Shown here one piece after another: positions 45,363 to 58,506 of a stretch of 64,000 nucleotides of DNA (position 1 is its first letter; each line of letters begins with the position of its first letter). The notes under the pieces were generated by a model. That model was not told where the DNA came from. It saw only the letters and a program-made list of their open reading frames with translations, and did not search any database. The stretch covers positions 1 through 64,000 of the forward strand of contig JAXGGA010003035.1 of NCBI GenBank assembly GCA_038373865.1, written 5' to 3'. The stretch is from Uloborus plumipes. Lineage: Eukaryota; Arthropoda; Arachnida; Araneae; Uloboridae. The position numbers and the translations under genes were made by a program.

Positions 45363-46090
45363 GATCTTTTCAATGATATGTTCAAATAATCAGCCAGTGG
45401 AAAGATTAGTAGAAAACAAACTTGTTCAAAATCATGCAACTTTATGCAGTAAATACTCTGTGCTTACAACACCAAAAAAATTTTTGGTAAGAATTTACCT
45501 AAAAAAGTTAGCAATTGTAACGTCACTTAGGGCACCCCTTAAATTATATTGTAAAGCTTATGATTTCCAGTTCTTGTGAAATCCTACACAAACATCTGCA
45601 ATGGAACTCCTTTTTCGTGTCCCATTTAGTATAGAAGCTAGCACGCCGTTCTGAAAACAGTGAGAATGCGGGTTAAAATTTCATTGCTTGTGTGCCTTGG
45701 CTTTTTTCATAAACACAATAAACATTAGCGTTCTCGTTTTTATTCCGTAGAAGGTCACATAAAATAGGATTTTACCTTTAAAATACTGGTACCATGGTTG
45801 CCAGTACTTTTAACCGAAACATTTCAACAGTGTAAGTTGTATATAGTTGAAAAATATCCATCCGTGAGTACAGTTTTTTCCAAAAAAGACAACTTTTCAT
45901 ATCGTTGGAGCCTCTTAATTGCAATATTTGCTGAATAACGTTTGACGTGTTAATGCTTAGTCACTTTAAACAATAGCACCTGAGCAACCGATTCTCGCTC
46001 GGTTGAAAAAAAAAGATTTTGTGAAATCGGGTTTTTTTCTGAATTTCGAAGTACTTATTTATATAAACTTGAAAGATAAAACGTAAACTA

Positions 46091-46273
46091 CTGTAAAGTC
46101 GGGTTACTTGGACCCTAAGGGGTTACTTGAGCCCATTACAGTAAAATGATAAAATCTAGGTTTGGTACTTATTAGTTGAAGACTTGCACGTAGTTCCTCG
46201 TTTCTTCTCTAGGTAGAAGCACTCTGCAGTCTCTAATGCTAGTACCAAACCCAGATTTTATCATTTTACTGTT
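46091..46273. mobile_element. Motif fragment plus small foldback
   Basis: GGGTTACTTGGACCC and GGGTTACTTGAGCCC occur at about 46100 and 46120. They are followed by arms ACAGTAAAATGATAAAATCT (about 46137) and its inverse (to 46273) around a loop of about 60 bp. It abuts the next foldback directly. Confidence 0.6.
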
Positions 46274-46970
46274 ATTAGAATGTTTGGAAACTATAGGGTG
46301 TCCACTCCTATCGTGACCCAATAGCTAATTTTTAAACCGTTAGAGATAAGCATACAGTTCATTTTGGAAAAAATCTGTAAATTACGAAAGGAATTTGGGC
46401 TATGAAATGTTTTTAAAAAAAAAAAAAAAATCAAATTTTGAAAGAATTACGAAATTTTAATTTTTCTACAGCTCCCCAGTCGTATCAGTTATATTTAGTA
46501 AAACATTTTTGACACTGTAACGTTTAAAACTAAAACAATCACTCTTCTACGACAAAAAATGACCGAGTTATGACGTTTTGAAAAATAAAGATTTTGATGG
46601 ATTTCATGACGTCATCGAGAGATCGCTTAAGGGACCGTATGCGAAATCCTTCAAAATCTTGATTTTTTAAAACGTCATAACTCGGTCAATTTTTGTCGTA
46701 GAAGAGTGATTTTTTTTAGTTTTAAACGTTACAGTGTCAAAAATGTTTTACTAAATATGATTGATACGACTGGGAAGCTGAATAAAAATTAAAATTTCGT
46801 AACTCTTTCAAAATTTGATTTTTTTTGAAAAACATTTCGTAGCACAAATTCCTTTCGTAATTTAGAGATTTTTTTCCAAAATGAAGTATATGCTTATCTC
46901 TAACGGTTTAGAAATTAGCTATTGGGTCACGATAGGAGTGGACACCCTATAGTTTCCAAACATTCTAATA
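46274..46970. mobile_element. Foldback element GTGTCCACTCC family, copy 1
   Basis: Arms of about 310 bp with core end AGGGTGTCCACTCCTATCGT, and a conserved centre around TGACGTCATCGAGAGATCGC (about 46607-46626). Palindromy continues about 20 bp beyond the family end on both sides (TTAGAATGTTTGGAAACTAT and its inverse). Homologous to 58507-59157. Confidence 0.85.
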
Positions 46971-46975
46971 ATTTC

Positions 46976-47800
46976 AGCTCTAAAATGTATGAATCTAAAG
47001 ACCAAAACTTTCTCTAAATACAAAATTTCATCTAAATCGTAAAAACCGTTTCCGAGTTAAGAATTACGTATGAAAAACCGGGCTTTCTGCAAAAAATTAA
47101 GCTTCTGCGAAAAAAAAATGGTGATGTAGAGGAACTTAAAACCGAAACTTTATCTAAACATGAAATTTTATCGAAAATTATAAGAGCCGATTACGAGATT
47201 CAACTCATACAAAAAAAAAAAAAAAATGTTTTGCATAAAATTGCGATTTTACAAAAAAAAAAAAAAACATAAATGCCGATGAATATGAACCTTAAGACCA
47301 AAACTTTATCTAAATACAAAGCTGCAATTAAATCGTTGAGCCGTTTCCCAGATAAGAATCACACTAAATTAAAAACAAGTTTTTGTGAAAAATCGCGTTT
47401 TAATATGTAAAAAAAAAGAGCCGATGTAGATGAACTTAAAAACCGAAACTTTATCAGAATACAAAATTTTACCTGCATCGTTAAAGTTATCTCTGAGATA
47501 CAAATTATACTAAGAACTTGTTTTATTTACTTATTTTTTTGCGTAAAATCGCGTTTTTACAGAAAAAAAAACACCAATGCCGATGTAGATGCACCTAATG
47601 CCCAAAACTTTATCAAAATAAAAAATTGCACTTAAATCGTAAAAGCCGTTTCCGAGATAAGAATTACGTTTAAAAAGCTTGGTTTTTTTGTGAAAAATTG
47701 CGTTTTTTACAGAAAAAACTGGTGTAGATGATCTTAAAAACCCAAAATATTTATCTTTATACGTAATTTGATCAAAATCGTTTCTAAGATACGAAATATA
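46976..47800 (+). repeat. Degenerate tandem array, about six units of 140-160 bp
   Basis: Units begin near 46989, 47129, 47288, 47430, 47590 and 47730 with GAACTTAAAACCGAAACTTT-like text. They continue CTAAATCGTAAAAACCGTTT, CCGAGATAAGAATTAC and AAAATCGCGTTTT. Substitutions and indels are common. A minus-strand frame at 47531-47821 is a by-product. Confidence 0.8.
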
Positions 47801-49949
47801 AATAAATAAATAAATATACAAGAATTGCTCGTTATGTAAGATTTTCTTAGATTTTTTAATATCATACTAATCTATATTTTTCTTCTGATGTTGCTACATT
47901 GAAAGCAACATAAAATTTCAAACTAGCACTTTAAAAAAACGGTCTGAAGCTTTCTTTTCACTTTTAACGCAAAAGAAAAATACATAGAGAGAGATAAGCA
48001 AGCATTTTATAAAACCATGCATTAAAAAAATCTCCGGAAACAAAAACCAAATGCCTCTAAGGATAAAATCTTTCTGGATAAAGACTGATAACAAGATTTT
48101 GTCAATATATACCAAAAAGCAAAAGATGAAGAGAGAAGTTCACAGAACAGAAAAGTGTTGTGTTTAGATAGATAAGGAAGATTTCCGATAGATAAAAGTA
48201 GCACAGGGAAAAAAGACCGTGGAGCGTATCAGGTGCTGGTATAGATTCCTATAAGAACTCATAACGTCTGGGACAATAAAACATATGGGGTTCACTTTCA
48301 TAAAAATAGAAGAAAAGCAAATGTTTTTTTATCGAGAGCTCTAGTAAGAGTTCAGTGGTCAAAAAATTCTCATTAACTAATTTGAGTTAAAATTTTAATC
48401 GTTGCATGTTTTTATATTAATTTTGATAAACACACAAAAAGGGTGAACAATTGTAATATTTTTCTCTGGCGTAAGTTGACAGTAAAAGTGTTGAAAGCAA
48501 TTTTTATAACATTTATGAATTCGCTCAAGAACTTTCCGTCCTTAATAAAATTTATTTTTTAACAAAATCTGCATAGTTATTTGTTTCTCTACCTATCAAT
48601 AGTAATATTATAACACCATTTCGATCCTAATGAATAGCAGATGTGCCAATCCCCCTCCCCATATCAATGGCGCAAATCCCCCTCCCCCCATTCTTGACAA
48701 CCCTCTTGTGTTTTTTATTTTTATTTTAATCCCTCTTTTCTATTTCATTTATGTTTTAAATATTAATTATTTATTTTTTTTAAATTATACCTATTATTAT
48801 TTTTATACATAATATTAATGTTTTAAAAGTTCGAATTATGCGCGAAATAGAATCGTTTTTTTTTCCTTCCAGGCATTCCAAGCACAAACACACGCACATA
48901 AAAAATAAATAAATAAATAAATGATAATAAAGAAATAAAGGAAATAATTTAAATTAAAAAAAATTGATGAATAATTTTTACTAAGAAAATAAATTAATAA
49001 ATTATTAATTTAATTTGTTTCAAAAATCCCCCCCCCAAAAATGATGTCTCAACTTGCGCCATAATCCGCCCCCTCCCCCGTGGGCACTCCTGATGAATAG
49101 TACTGAAATTAATAATTTTGATAAAATTATCTAAACAATCTTAGTAAGTTTTACTTTTTTCAACTATATTTTGAACTGTTTCAGAAAAGAAAGAACATAG
49201 GAACATAAATAGGTTGAATAAATGATGATCTATTCCATACTATTGTAACATTTTCCTAAGATCAGTGATGTCAGATCTTGGTCCCTATGCGGACAGCGAA
49301 GCAGCCTTGTGTGGCCTGTTTCTTTTAGTCAATGTTATATATTGAAAATAACAATTGGTCACAATATTACAAATTTTAAGTCTAATATTCAGAACTAAGT
49401 TGTGGAAAAACAGTTGTAAGTAATATACAAAGCATGTAGTAATAATATCAGCAATTCTTGATTTGTATTTATTTTCCTTTTATTTATTTATTTTTTTTAG
49501 AAAAGTTTCAGAATCAGTTTACTACGAGGAGCGTCTCTAGATTTAAAAAAAAAATGAGTGCCACTACTTTATTATAGTTAAGCTCGCCAGATTTCAGTTT
49601 AGTTAAATACATTTTGTATACTATTCAAAACAAGCATTGTAAGAATTTTAAGTAAAATTAATCATGTTTATGAATTAATATAATAGTCATTAATGCCCCA
49701 TAAACTCATCCATTAAATTACACTTTGTAGTGACTTGAGTGTACTGAAACTTTTTAAACTCAGAGGATTCTAGGATAATAATATCTTACAGTTCCAATAC
49801 CTTAATTTTACTAGCAGTAGCATTTAATAATAAGTTTCTTAATATTTCTAGTTAACTTTCTATAGACAACCCAAATACGAGTGTTTTTTTTTCCTTGGCG
49901 AGCGACAATCCAAAAGGTTCGTAGAAGCCGGTTGCGTCAAAATTTAACA
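47801..49949. other. Unassigned stretch with C-rich and AAAT-repeat patches
   Basis: CCCCCTCCCC-type strings occur at about 48651, 48678 and 49072. (AAAT)n is at about 48902-48922. No gene recognised. Confidence 0.45.
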
Positions 49950-50128
49950 CAGTATAGTCGAGCTAGCTTATTAGAATATCGATTAACAGAATATCCCGCT
50001 GAAAATAATAAATTTTCAATGTACCAAACCGTTGTAATGAATTATTTTTATCCCGGATAATGGAATATCCCGCTTATTAGAATAATTTTTCTTGGCAAAG
50101 TGGCTATTCCATTAAACGGGCTTAACTG
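49950..50128. mobile_element. Small MITE, pogo/Tigger-like ends
   Basis: Ends CAGTATAGTCGAGCTAGCTT and, inverted, CAGTTAAGCCCGTTTAATGG. TA follows the right end. Inner phrase GAATATCCCGCT occurs twice. Similar in layout to 11147-11321. Confidence 0.6.
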
Positions 50129-50130
50129 TA

Positions 50131-51971
50131 TTTATAACAAACAGTAGAAGACAGGAAATTATGAAACGTCAATATAAGTCCACATCTATTATTTTTTGCG
50201 AAAATAAAAAGAATAATTTGGGTTTATGATTTTATTATTATTATTATTATTTATTTTTTTTCTCAAGTATAAACTCATACAGCAGAAAAAAAAAAAAAAA
50301 AACATTTTTCTTTTAACACTTGCTGTTTTTCTTCTTTTGACGAACAATGGTGTCAAAACTTATTTTTGTAAATCACCCATAATCAATTGAGCTTCCCATG
50401 GACTGTGTTTAAGTATAACTAGGGCATGTCGTAAATTAAGCTAGGACAAGATTACAACTTCATCGGGTGAAGCCATCTATTATTGCAGGAAAGCCGAAAG
50501 TTTTCGTGCATACATCAAAGACAAATTATAAGGTTTCAAACTTAATCACCAACGGTTTAAGAGCAAATGAATGTTTCGTGATATTGCAGCTCCTAATCTT
50601 TTGGGGACGAAAAAGAAGTATCAAGATGCATTTCCTAGTTATTTTCATAAAATATTTGTTATGTACTAACTCATAGTGCCGTAAATACATACTATTATGA
50701 ATAATTTAAATGTGGTGTACGTTGTTTGCAAACTGTGTCATACATTTTTAAACTGTGATTTTATGTATCAATCTTTTGCGAAGAAGTGTTACTATTAACT
50801 ATAAATATAGTTGATGAAAACGACATAGGTCACAAATAAAGTTAGACGGAAGATCGATCGATTAGACACTGGGCTTGGACCCGAATTGTCCCGGGTTAAC
50901 TAAAGGACAATTCAAAAATCTTCATTCTATATTTATGGCGACTGACGCACTTTCATTCTGTCAAACTCATAAAATCATATAGACATCTAAGATCCCAATT
51001 GAAATAATTACCTCTGAAGTACTCGATTTGAGGTATGGCCTCAGATCAGTTTATTTTTAGAAATTACCAAAAGTGGGAAAATATAATTTATCTCAATTTA
51101 CCCAATGTGCGGAGGAGCGCAAGAGACACACGATTCCTTAAAAATAGCATCGCGAGCTACACGGGAAAAATATTTTTCATATATTAATTGAAGGGGGGAG
51201 GGGGACAGCGCACTTACATATCTTGCTGGGAGTGCACATAAATCTATGTACGCTACTAGAATACTGGAATACATAGTTAATATTTTGATTTCACACATTG
51301 TGGGGAATTATCTTAAATTCCTTTGTAGTTTTTCAAAAAAAAAAAATAAAGAAAGACAGTGAATAAAAGAACAACAATCATTTTGTTACGATTTTAAGTT
51401 TTTCCAAATTCAAAAAAATAAGGAAAATCATCATGAAATAGTTTGAAAAGTAGTCATCAGTGCTAAGTAATCCCCTTCAGTAGAAGGACATACTCTTTAA
51501 ACAAGCAAAACAAACAGTAAAAAAATGTATCACTCTCAGAACCTACTTTTAAATAAAAAAAAAATCTCTCTGCTGCTAATTGCTGCATTTTTATCATCCG
51601 ATGCAACATTTGATGTCGCAACGCTGCGTGAAGACTTGTGACTACAAATACCTGAACGCCGATGGATATTTCTATCTAATTACGGACTGGGCGGACTTTT
51701 TCTTTCCCGCAGACTTTTACTCAAACTTCCGCTCTAACCCAATTAATAGCCGTATTAGTCGGAAGCGAATCAGCAACTGGTCGTCGGATTTTTTTTTTTT
51801 TTTGCTTTTTGTGGAAAATTTGATTATGCGTGGAAGCAGAATTTCTTCTTAAATGATTTTATGCTAACATGTTATTGAAGTAAACTACTACTCTCTGACT
51901 TCATTAAAATTCGAATATCAACTTGAACTAAAATATTTTTACGACTGATATATTCTACACATTGCTAATTG
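50131..51971. other. Unassigned stretch
   Basis: (TTA)n at about 50233-50250 and an A-run at about 50286-50300. The frame at 51580-51852 covers a less AT-rich patch but shows no recognisable motif. Confidence 0.4.
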
Positions 51972-52371
51972 CACGGTAAAAAATAGATGTTGTTTTCAGA
52001 GTATAATACAACGAATTTTGTAGTAACAAACTCGCTAACTTTACAGTAATAAACTAAAATGGCCAATTTTAAAGTAATATACTGCAAAAATGCCAACTTT
52101 ACAGTAATAAACTGTAAAATTGACAATTTTACAGTAATATACTGCAAAATGCCAACTTTACAGTAATAAACTGTAAAATGGCTAATTTTACAGCAATATA
52201 CTGCAAAAATTCCAACTTTACAGTAGTAAACTGTAAAATTGCCAATTTTACAGTAATGTTCTGCAAAAATGCTAATTTTACAGTTTATTACCGATCATTT
52301 TACAGTTTTAAACTGGAACCTCTGCTGCCAGTATTATACTATAAAAACAAATCTTTATTTTTAGTAGAGTG
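51972..52371. mobile_element. ACTGTAAA-rich TIR element, copy D
   Basis: Degenerate ends CACGGTAAAAAATAGATG and TTTTTAGTAGAGTG. The interior has about seven repeats of TTTACAGTAATAAACTGTAA with the 28-30 bp period seen in the other copies. The opposed open frames here are by-products. Confidence 0.75.
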
Positions 52372-52879
52372 ATCATCATAACTCTGAGTAAAATTTAAAA
52401 TACATATTTGAAATGAAACTTGAAATGGGGTGTAAAACAACGTACATTTAAGAATATGGGTGAATATAGAGATATAAATGACTGTGTATTGGAGAAAAAA
52501 TGGGATTAAGATAAATGTAAAGTATATGATTACAAGTTAAAGTAAAAGTTGGAGTAAGTATGGATTATAAGACAAATGCAAATTCTTGCACATCTGAAAA
52601 ATCTGGAGTTCAGATAGATGTACAGCTCTGCATATTGTTGAAAATGTAAGAATAAATAGAAAGTAAAAGTTTCGTGACTCATAACCAAATGTTTTGATTC
52701 TTTTAAAAAACATTTTTATGACATTTTCTTTTGTTTCTCTTTTTGGTTTTGGAAAGTTTGTAAAACAAGTAAAATTATTGAATTAATATTTTTGACGCGC
52801 TAAAAATCATTAAAGGTGCAAAAGAATGACAGATTATGTGAATTCAACTCACTTGACCGATGGAACGCTTTTTTGAGAT

Positions 52880-53505
52880 ACGTTGGAAAAGACACCGCAT
52901 TGGAAAAGATGCCGTATCTCGTGTTTACCGGACGAACATCAACAAAAACAACTAGATATTCAGTTAGAATAAGAAAGCATGTGCATTCAGAGTATACATA
53001 TATTGATTTTGGTTTAAGGGGTGTTTTTATAGTATTTTGTTACTTTTAGCGCTCTAAAGAGTACCCGAAATAGTGCTAAATGACTTTGGCTAAGAAAACG
53101 GATTTTCGATTGGAGAAGATGTCCTAGCTTTCAGATACGCCGTAGGGAAAACAATGATCCTATTTGAAATATAAACCTAGAAACCTTAACCAAAACGGCT
53201 GAAAAAATGTAATTCAATAAAATACATTATATGCAGCAGTTGGAGCAAAAACATCACATCTTAATCCAACTCAAATTTGTGTTGTAGCATCTTCCACAAA
53301 GGTATGGGGAAGATGCTGAACTGGAAGGGCTTTGTATTCATTAATTTTTGGTGGTAAAAAAAATTGCTTTTCAAAGCAAAACCAAAATTTCTTACCAATC
53401 ACAAAATTCCCTATTTAGTGGATGAATTAGATTTTGAAATACAAAAACAAGGCCCATTTAATGTAAAATAAAGTGAAGAACTGCGGCATCTTCCCCCAGT
53501 CTGCC
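52880..53505. repeat. Cluster of GGAAGATGC-type motifs
   Basis: GGAAAAGATGCCGTATCTC (about 52901), GAGAAGATGTCC (53117), CATCTTCCAC (53289), GGGGAAGATGCTG (53306) and GCGGCATCTTCCCCCAGT (53484) mix orientations. Probably another decayed motif-reiterating element; ends not defined. Confidence 0.4.
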
Positions 53506-53829
53506 ATATATATATTTTTTTGTTTCCTTTCAGTTTACTCTTGCTGCCACAATGTCCAAAAAAAAAAAAAGAAAAACTTAACTTCAAAAGCCTAAGTGTA
53601 ATTTGTTTTTATTATCTTTTTTATTTCTTTCTGATATTTCAAAAAGGTAATCGGATCAGTGAATGAATCTGTAATAATCGAATCAACTCCGAATCGTACT
53701 ATTTTACAGCCGCCACTTTATGACCGTAAAAGGAGATAAAACTTCACAATCAAAGGTTTCAAGAGGTTTGACAGCTCAACCAATGTACAAAATAAATGTA
53801 CATAAAAAGCTGAAATTTTCAGCAATGTA

Positions 53830-55962
53830 GGGGAAGACCGCCTATATTGGACCACTGCTTAAATTGGACCTCGGGCTTAAAATCTAATACAGAGATCTGT
53901 GCTACACTTTAACAGTAGAAACATAAAGTTTTAGGAATAAAATCAATGTGTATGAAGTTTCACCAGTCTTCGAACTGTTTAGCTTGAGTTACGGCTTGAT
54001 TTGTGTTGAAAACGTGTGAAATCTTATTTTTCGGACTTGTTTCTAGAAAGATAACTCAAAAACGTGTGAATTGCGGTAAAATGCTGTGACAGTATTATAA
54101 TTTGTGTTTAATAAGGATTACATCGATGTATTTACATGCGCGATTGTGATAGTTTTTGACAGAGCAATGAGCTGAAGAATAAAAAATGGCGTGTTTTCCT
54201 TTATTGGACCGAAAAAAATTTCCTATATTGGACCGGTGGTCCAATTTAAGAATATGATTTTAAACAAGACTTTTAATTAATCGTAACACAAAATAAGTGA
54301 CTCGTTTCATTTAATAGCGTAGTTAACATTATTTTAAGCATACTTTAACACCGATTCACGATATTCATTTAAACTTTTTTAAGCAGATTTTTATCAAGCA
54401 GAAGCTGCAACTTCTTAAAATGTATGTTTTTTCTTTCTCTTCATCCATTAAGCTGCAGTTTCAAGTTGTTAAACATAGCAATTAACTTAAATAACATTTA
54501 CGCTGGTTTACCGAGAGAAAAATATGAAATTCTTCCATATTTTGGAAACAATTTATATGCTACTAAAATGTTCAATGTAGATGAAGCCGGTCTTTTCACT
54601 GTCCAAAAGTCCCAAAATATATTGACGTATAGAGGTTAACATCAGGTTGCATCAGTAATGAGTGGTGAATGTGGTAGAAACACACTGGTTATTTGCTGCA
54701 TGAGTGCAACAGAATTGCAAGCTCCCCATGCTTATTTTTAAAAGATTACGTTCTATGTATGAACTTATCGTAAAAGCTTCCCTTCCCTGGTGAGCAATAT
54801 GCTTGTTCAAAAAAAATGTTGGATCACAAACGATAATTCACACAATTGATACAACCTTTCATCAAAACTGTTAAGTCAAGCAATATAAAAAGCATGTCCT
54901 TCTATTAATGGATAGGCACAGCACGTACACAAGGAACATTGATTCAATAAACTTGGCTAACGAGAACGATATAATAAGAATTTCTCTTTAAGCACATTAT
55001 ACACGTAGATGTGGTCTTTATTCAGTCTGTCGACATATTTTAATCGAGCATGTGATACACGATGCGAGAACATCTAATGAAATCCATTATATAATATCGC
55101 ATAAGAGAACTGCTTGGTAACTCTTATGGGCAAACCGCAATTAAGGCCATGGCAAATGCTCTGAGTTGATTCTAAAGAACAGGAGTTTGGCCTGTTAATT
55201 GACATGTGTTTAATGACATTGACTTGGCTGCAGCAGAATTAGAGGCAAAGTAGTACAGATAAAACTACTCAAAGTGATCAGGTTTCATGTTCGGTACACC
55301 ATGTACAAGAGCTAGCTACGACTTAAATTAGTACAAGTTCAGACAAATCGGCAGATAGTTCTCATCAAAACATGATTTCCAACTCTAACTATGATTTTGT
55401 GAAGCCGGCTCACATATCACCTTTGCCTAAAAAAATAGAATGAACAAAAAGGAAGGCTGTCTCAGCAATCATTCTAACGCCGTATAAAAGAGGCATAGAG
55501 CAGAAAAAATTACACAAGAAGGAGCAAGAAACTGCACAAAACAATTGTTATTGCAATACTTGTCATAGAGATTAAGTACAAAACTTGATTAAGTGTATGA
55601 AATGCCATCAGCGAGTTTAGCAACACTGCCTAAGTGAGGTCGAAGCAAAAGAAATGCTATTGCAAATCCTGGAAAAAAGCTGTACAGTTCAAATATAAAT
55701 TATTCTATGATTTCCTGGTACGGTCCAATTTAGGAAGCGCATGGTTCAATTTAGGCGCATATATTCCTAAATTGGACTTTTGGAACTTTTTATAAGATAA
55801 TTTTTTAAAAAATAATTTTCGTATTTATAGAAAATATAAGCTCCTAGAGCGGTTCCTGATTAAATTTAGCTTACGATGCCCTATTTTGCATTTCTGTTTT
55901 GCTTCACATTGAGCGACACAGGCCTCCTGTTCTTAGGGGGTCCAATATAGGCGGTCTTCCCC
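53830..55962 (+). mobile_element. Pogo/Tigger-like transposon, complete ends, dead gene
   Basis: TA at 53828-53829 and 55963-55964 with near-perfect TIRs GGGGAAGACCGCCTATATTG over 24 bp; total 2133 bp. TTGGACC/GGTCCAAT phrases recur inside (about 53868, 54204, 54229, 55723, 55771). The plus strand contains transposase remnants in the expected order. Confidence 0.9.
54424..55690 (+). pseudogene. Pogo/Tigger-like (DDE_1-type) transposase pseudogene
   Basis: Broken plus-strand frames give FNVDEAGLFTVQKSQ (first catalytic D, about 54570-54615). HQVASVMSGECGRNTLVICC follows (about 54645-54704), then LLMDRHSTYTRN with the second D (about 54900-54940) and LANENDI. Further on come WPVN*HVFNDIDLAAAELEA (about 55186-55245) and a C-terminal Cys cluster (CMKCHQRV, about 55590-55615). 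This is the standard order of a Tigger-type DDE transposase. Stops and frameshifts separate nearly every block, so it is inactive. The N-terminal DNA-binding part before 54424 is not readable. Confidence 0.8.
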
Positions 55963-55964
55963 TA

Positions 55965-57374
55965 TTTGCTTTAAATAAGGCAATGATCGCACATTTAACA
56001 ACGCTATGATTTCTGCTTTTATATGCTGCATAGTGCCTCTCACGGAAAATTTCATTTTCAGCCCTGAATGCCTAAAGCTGTTTCAATAAGATATTATTTG
56101 CAGTCATAAATTAGTTTACGAGAGCTGCAGCATGCTCAAAAATTGATGCGTCATGAAAAATATCAGTATAAAATTATGTACTATAAAGATGGATTCACGA
56201 AAAGTTTTATGATCCAACAATTCATGTTTTATAGTTTCATATTTCACTGACAGGTTAATGGCTGTCGACATTTATAGTGTAAAACTTGTCACGTCAAGGA
56301 ATAACTCCGTTTGGATTCCTGAGAAAGGCAATCTTTGTGAAAAGGTTAACAACTCAAAACAATTGAAGGGGCAAGTGGATAAAGGAGATATGTGACAATT
56401 TTCGAAACTGACTTTTTACCACGGATGGAGGTGATATGTCCATCAGTATCATGTCCCCTTAGTCACAGAAATGGTTGGTATCTAAGAATATGGCTCCGTT
56501 TTACCAGTTGAGAAAAATTCATTAAAAATTATAACACACTATTTACTTCTGTAGGACAATGATGCACGTGGTCAGCTATTGATATACCGGAAGCTACTGG
56601 ACTGGTTAAAATGGCTGTCATTTGTGTACTGTGCCATTCTTTTTCACAACATACTCAGGAAATAAGCTTATCTTGAAGTATATCAAAGGGAACAAATACC
56701 CGTGGAACTTTTAATCCCGCTCCCCCCTACTTAAAACGTCTAATGCTACGTTTTAGTACAACAGATAACGAAAACAGCAAAATGCAAAATCAGTATTTAT
56801 ATTTAAATTATCTTCCCAACCAACCACGTAAATAAATGCAATGAGGTTCTTATTTGTGGTAATTCGAAGCTAAAGCAATTAACTAAAACTAAATCATGTT
56901 TAAAAATTAAAAAAAAAAGCATTTAGTTTGATAGTTCAAACCATAACGATTAAATAAAATAAAACTAAGCAAAAATACTCAATTTGTAGCACTAATTATT
57001 TACATGGTTCAATAAAGACTTCGGTTCCTTTTTCGACCTTTTTTCCTTCTCTACCTTAGTAATGTTACTCTGAAACATCGAAATTAAGAAGTTACTAGAA
57101 GTTGTTAGTTGCAGGATAGTAGGACGAAAGTCCTAACGATTGGCGAAGGTTTCTATCTAATTAAGGAACTTCCGACTATGGTTTTCTTTTTAGACGATTT
57201 TACTTATTTCTCATTGACTTAATTAACAGAACACTAACTATGTGGAATTATACTATGAGTTGTTTAGTTTAAGATCACTTTTATTACTACATGCTTTCAA
57301 TATCGATTTAAGATTTTCATGCGATGTGTACTTATAGTTTCTTCAAAATGTCAATGACTAAGTGTTTGAAAATT
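55965..57374. other. Unassigned stretch
   Basis: No feature recognised; all frames are closed frequently. Confidence 0.4.
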
Positions 57375-57797
57375 ATACCGTACTAGCTTATTACCCTCCG
57401 TTGCCCGGTATAGTATAATGTTTAACTGATTTCAAGCTAAAATGAAATAGGGGAGCCTTAAATTGAAAATTTATTATTAATCTTTGTTAATCTTAACCTT
57501 TGTTGGAAAATACTCATCTATAAATACGTTAAATTTTATCAATTTGTATGCTTAATGGCTTATCTATATTACTCTATTAATTCAAAATTGTAAGAAAATG
57601 TCAATTTTGAGACAACACATTTTTAATTTTTAACTTTTTGGACTTTGAAATTTTCAAAACCTCGCCTGTGTGAATTTTAGTGCATCAAAGAACCTCTGTG
57701 CCAAGTTTGAGGAAAATCCGACGAAAACTGGATTTGTATAAGCAACAAACATACATACAAATATACATACATCCATTTATATATATATATATATATA
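57375..57797 (+). repeat. RTE-like LINE/SINE 3' end
   Basis: Opens with ACTAGCTTATTACCCTCCG and GTTGCCCGG. It ends with CAAGTTTGAGGAAAATCCG, CAACAAACATACATACAAAT and a (TA)n tail at about 57779-57796. This layout is widespread for RTE-related 3' ends and dependent short elements in arthropods. No reverse transcriptase is present. Confidence 0.55.
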
Positions 57798-58506
57798 GAA
57801 GGAAATTTAAAGGTATAAAATACGGACAAATTTTAATAAAAAGTTTAGGATTTCTTAAGAACAGCTGATTATTATCATTACGCATTCATAACGTTATATA
57901 TTTATTAGCACAATGGGTGGTAAAAAAACATCATAAAAAATGCTGTTTAAAGAAATTATTTTCATGATTACCAAACCGTTATTGAAAGCATTTCTCATTT
58001 TCTGTTTATTAGGACAGCAAGATTCAACATAATTTTATCCTGCAATATTTATCGCGTTATGCCGTTCAAAGGGAAATAGATTCTGAGTAATTTAAAAGTT
58101 AAATTCTGTAATCCTGTTCTTTCTATTCCTAAAATAAATAAACTATACTCAGATGGGCTGCTATTTAATATTCTAGCTATTTCCTTGCTCCAGCTATATG
58201 TCCATTTTGAATATTTCCATTATTTTAACATTTCTTTAATGCATGATTTTCGTAATGTTTAGAACTACTAAAAGGGGGGAGGGGTTCTAAAATTCTTGGG
58301 ATAAACAACTGCCGAAAGGTGGGAAACGAAAGAACGGAGGAAAAAAATAAATAAAATGAGGTCAAACAAAAATGGAAATAGATATCAACAATTGGTGTGT
58401 TTAATAAAAGGAAAGATTGAGAACATATACCAAATGAATGATTAAATTGCTTACATAAAAAATAATAATAACCGTGACTTCTTTAACAAAGACGAAGATA
58501 TATATA
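57798..58506. other. Unassigned AT-rich stretch
   Basis: No feature recognised. Confidence 0.4.

Noticed and set aside
45233..45439. 68-codon minus frame
   Set aside because: Overlaps the pol III box-bearing SINE at 45110-45362 and its flank.
51580..51852. 90-codon frame over a less AT-rich patch
   Set aside because: No recognisable motif; it runs into a T-run (poly-Phe) and has no splice-like borders.
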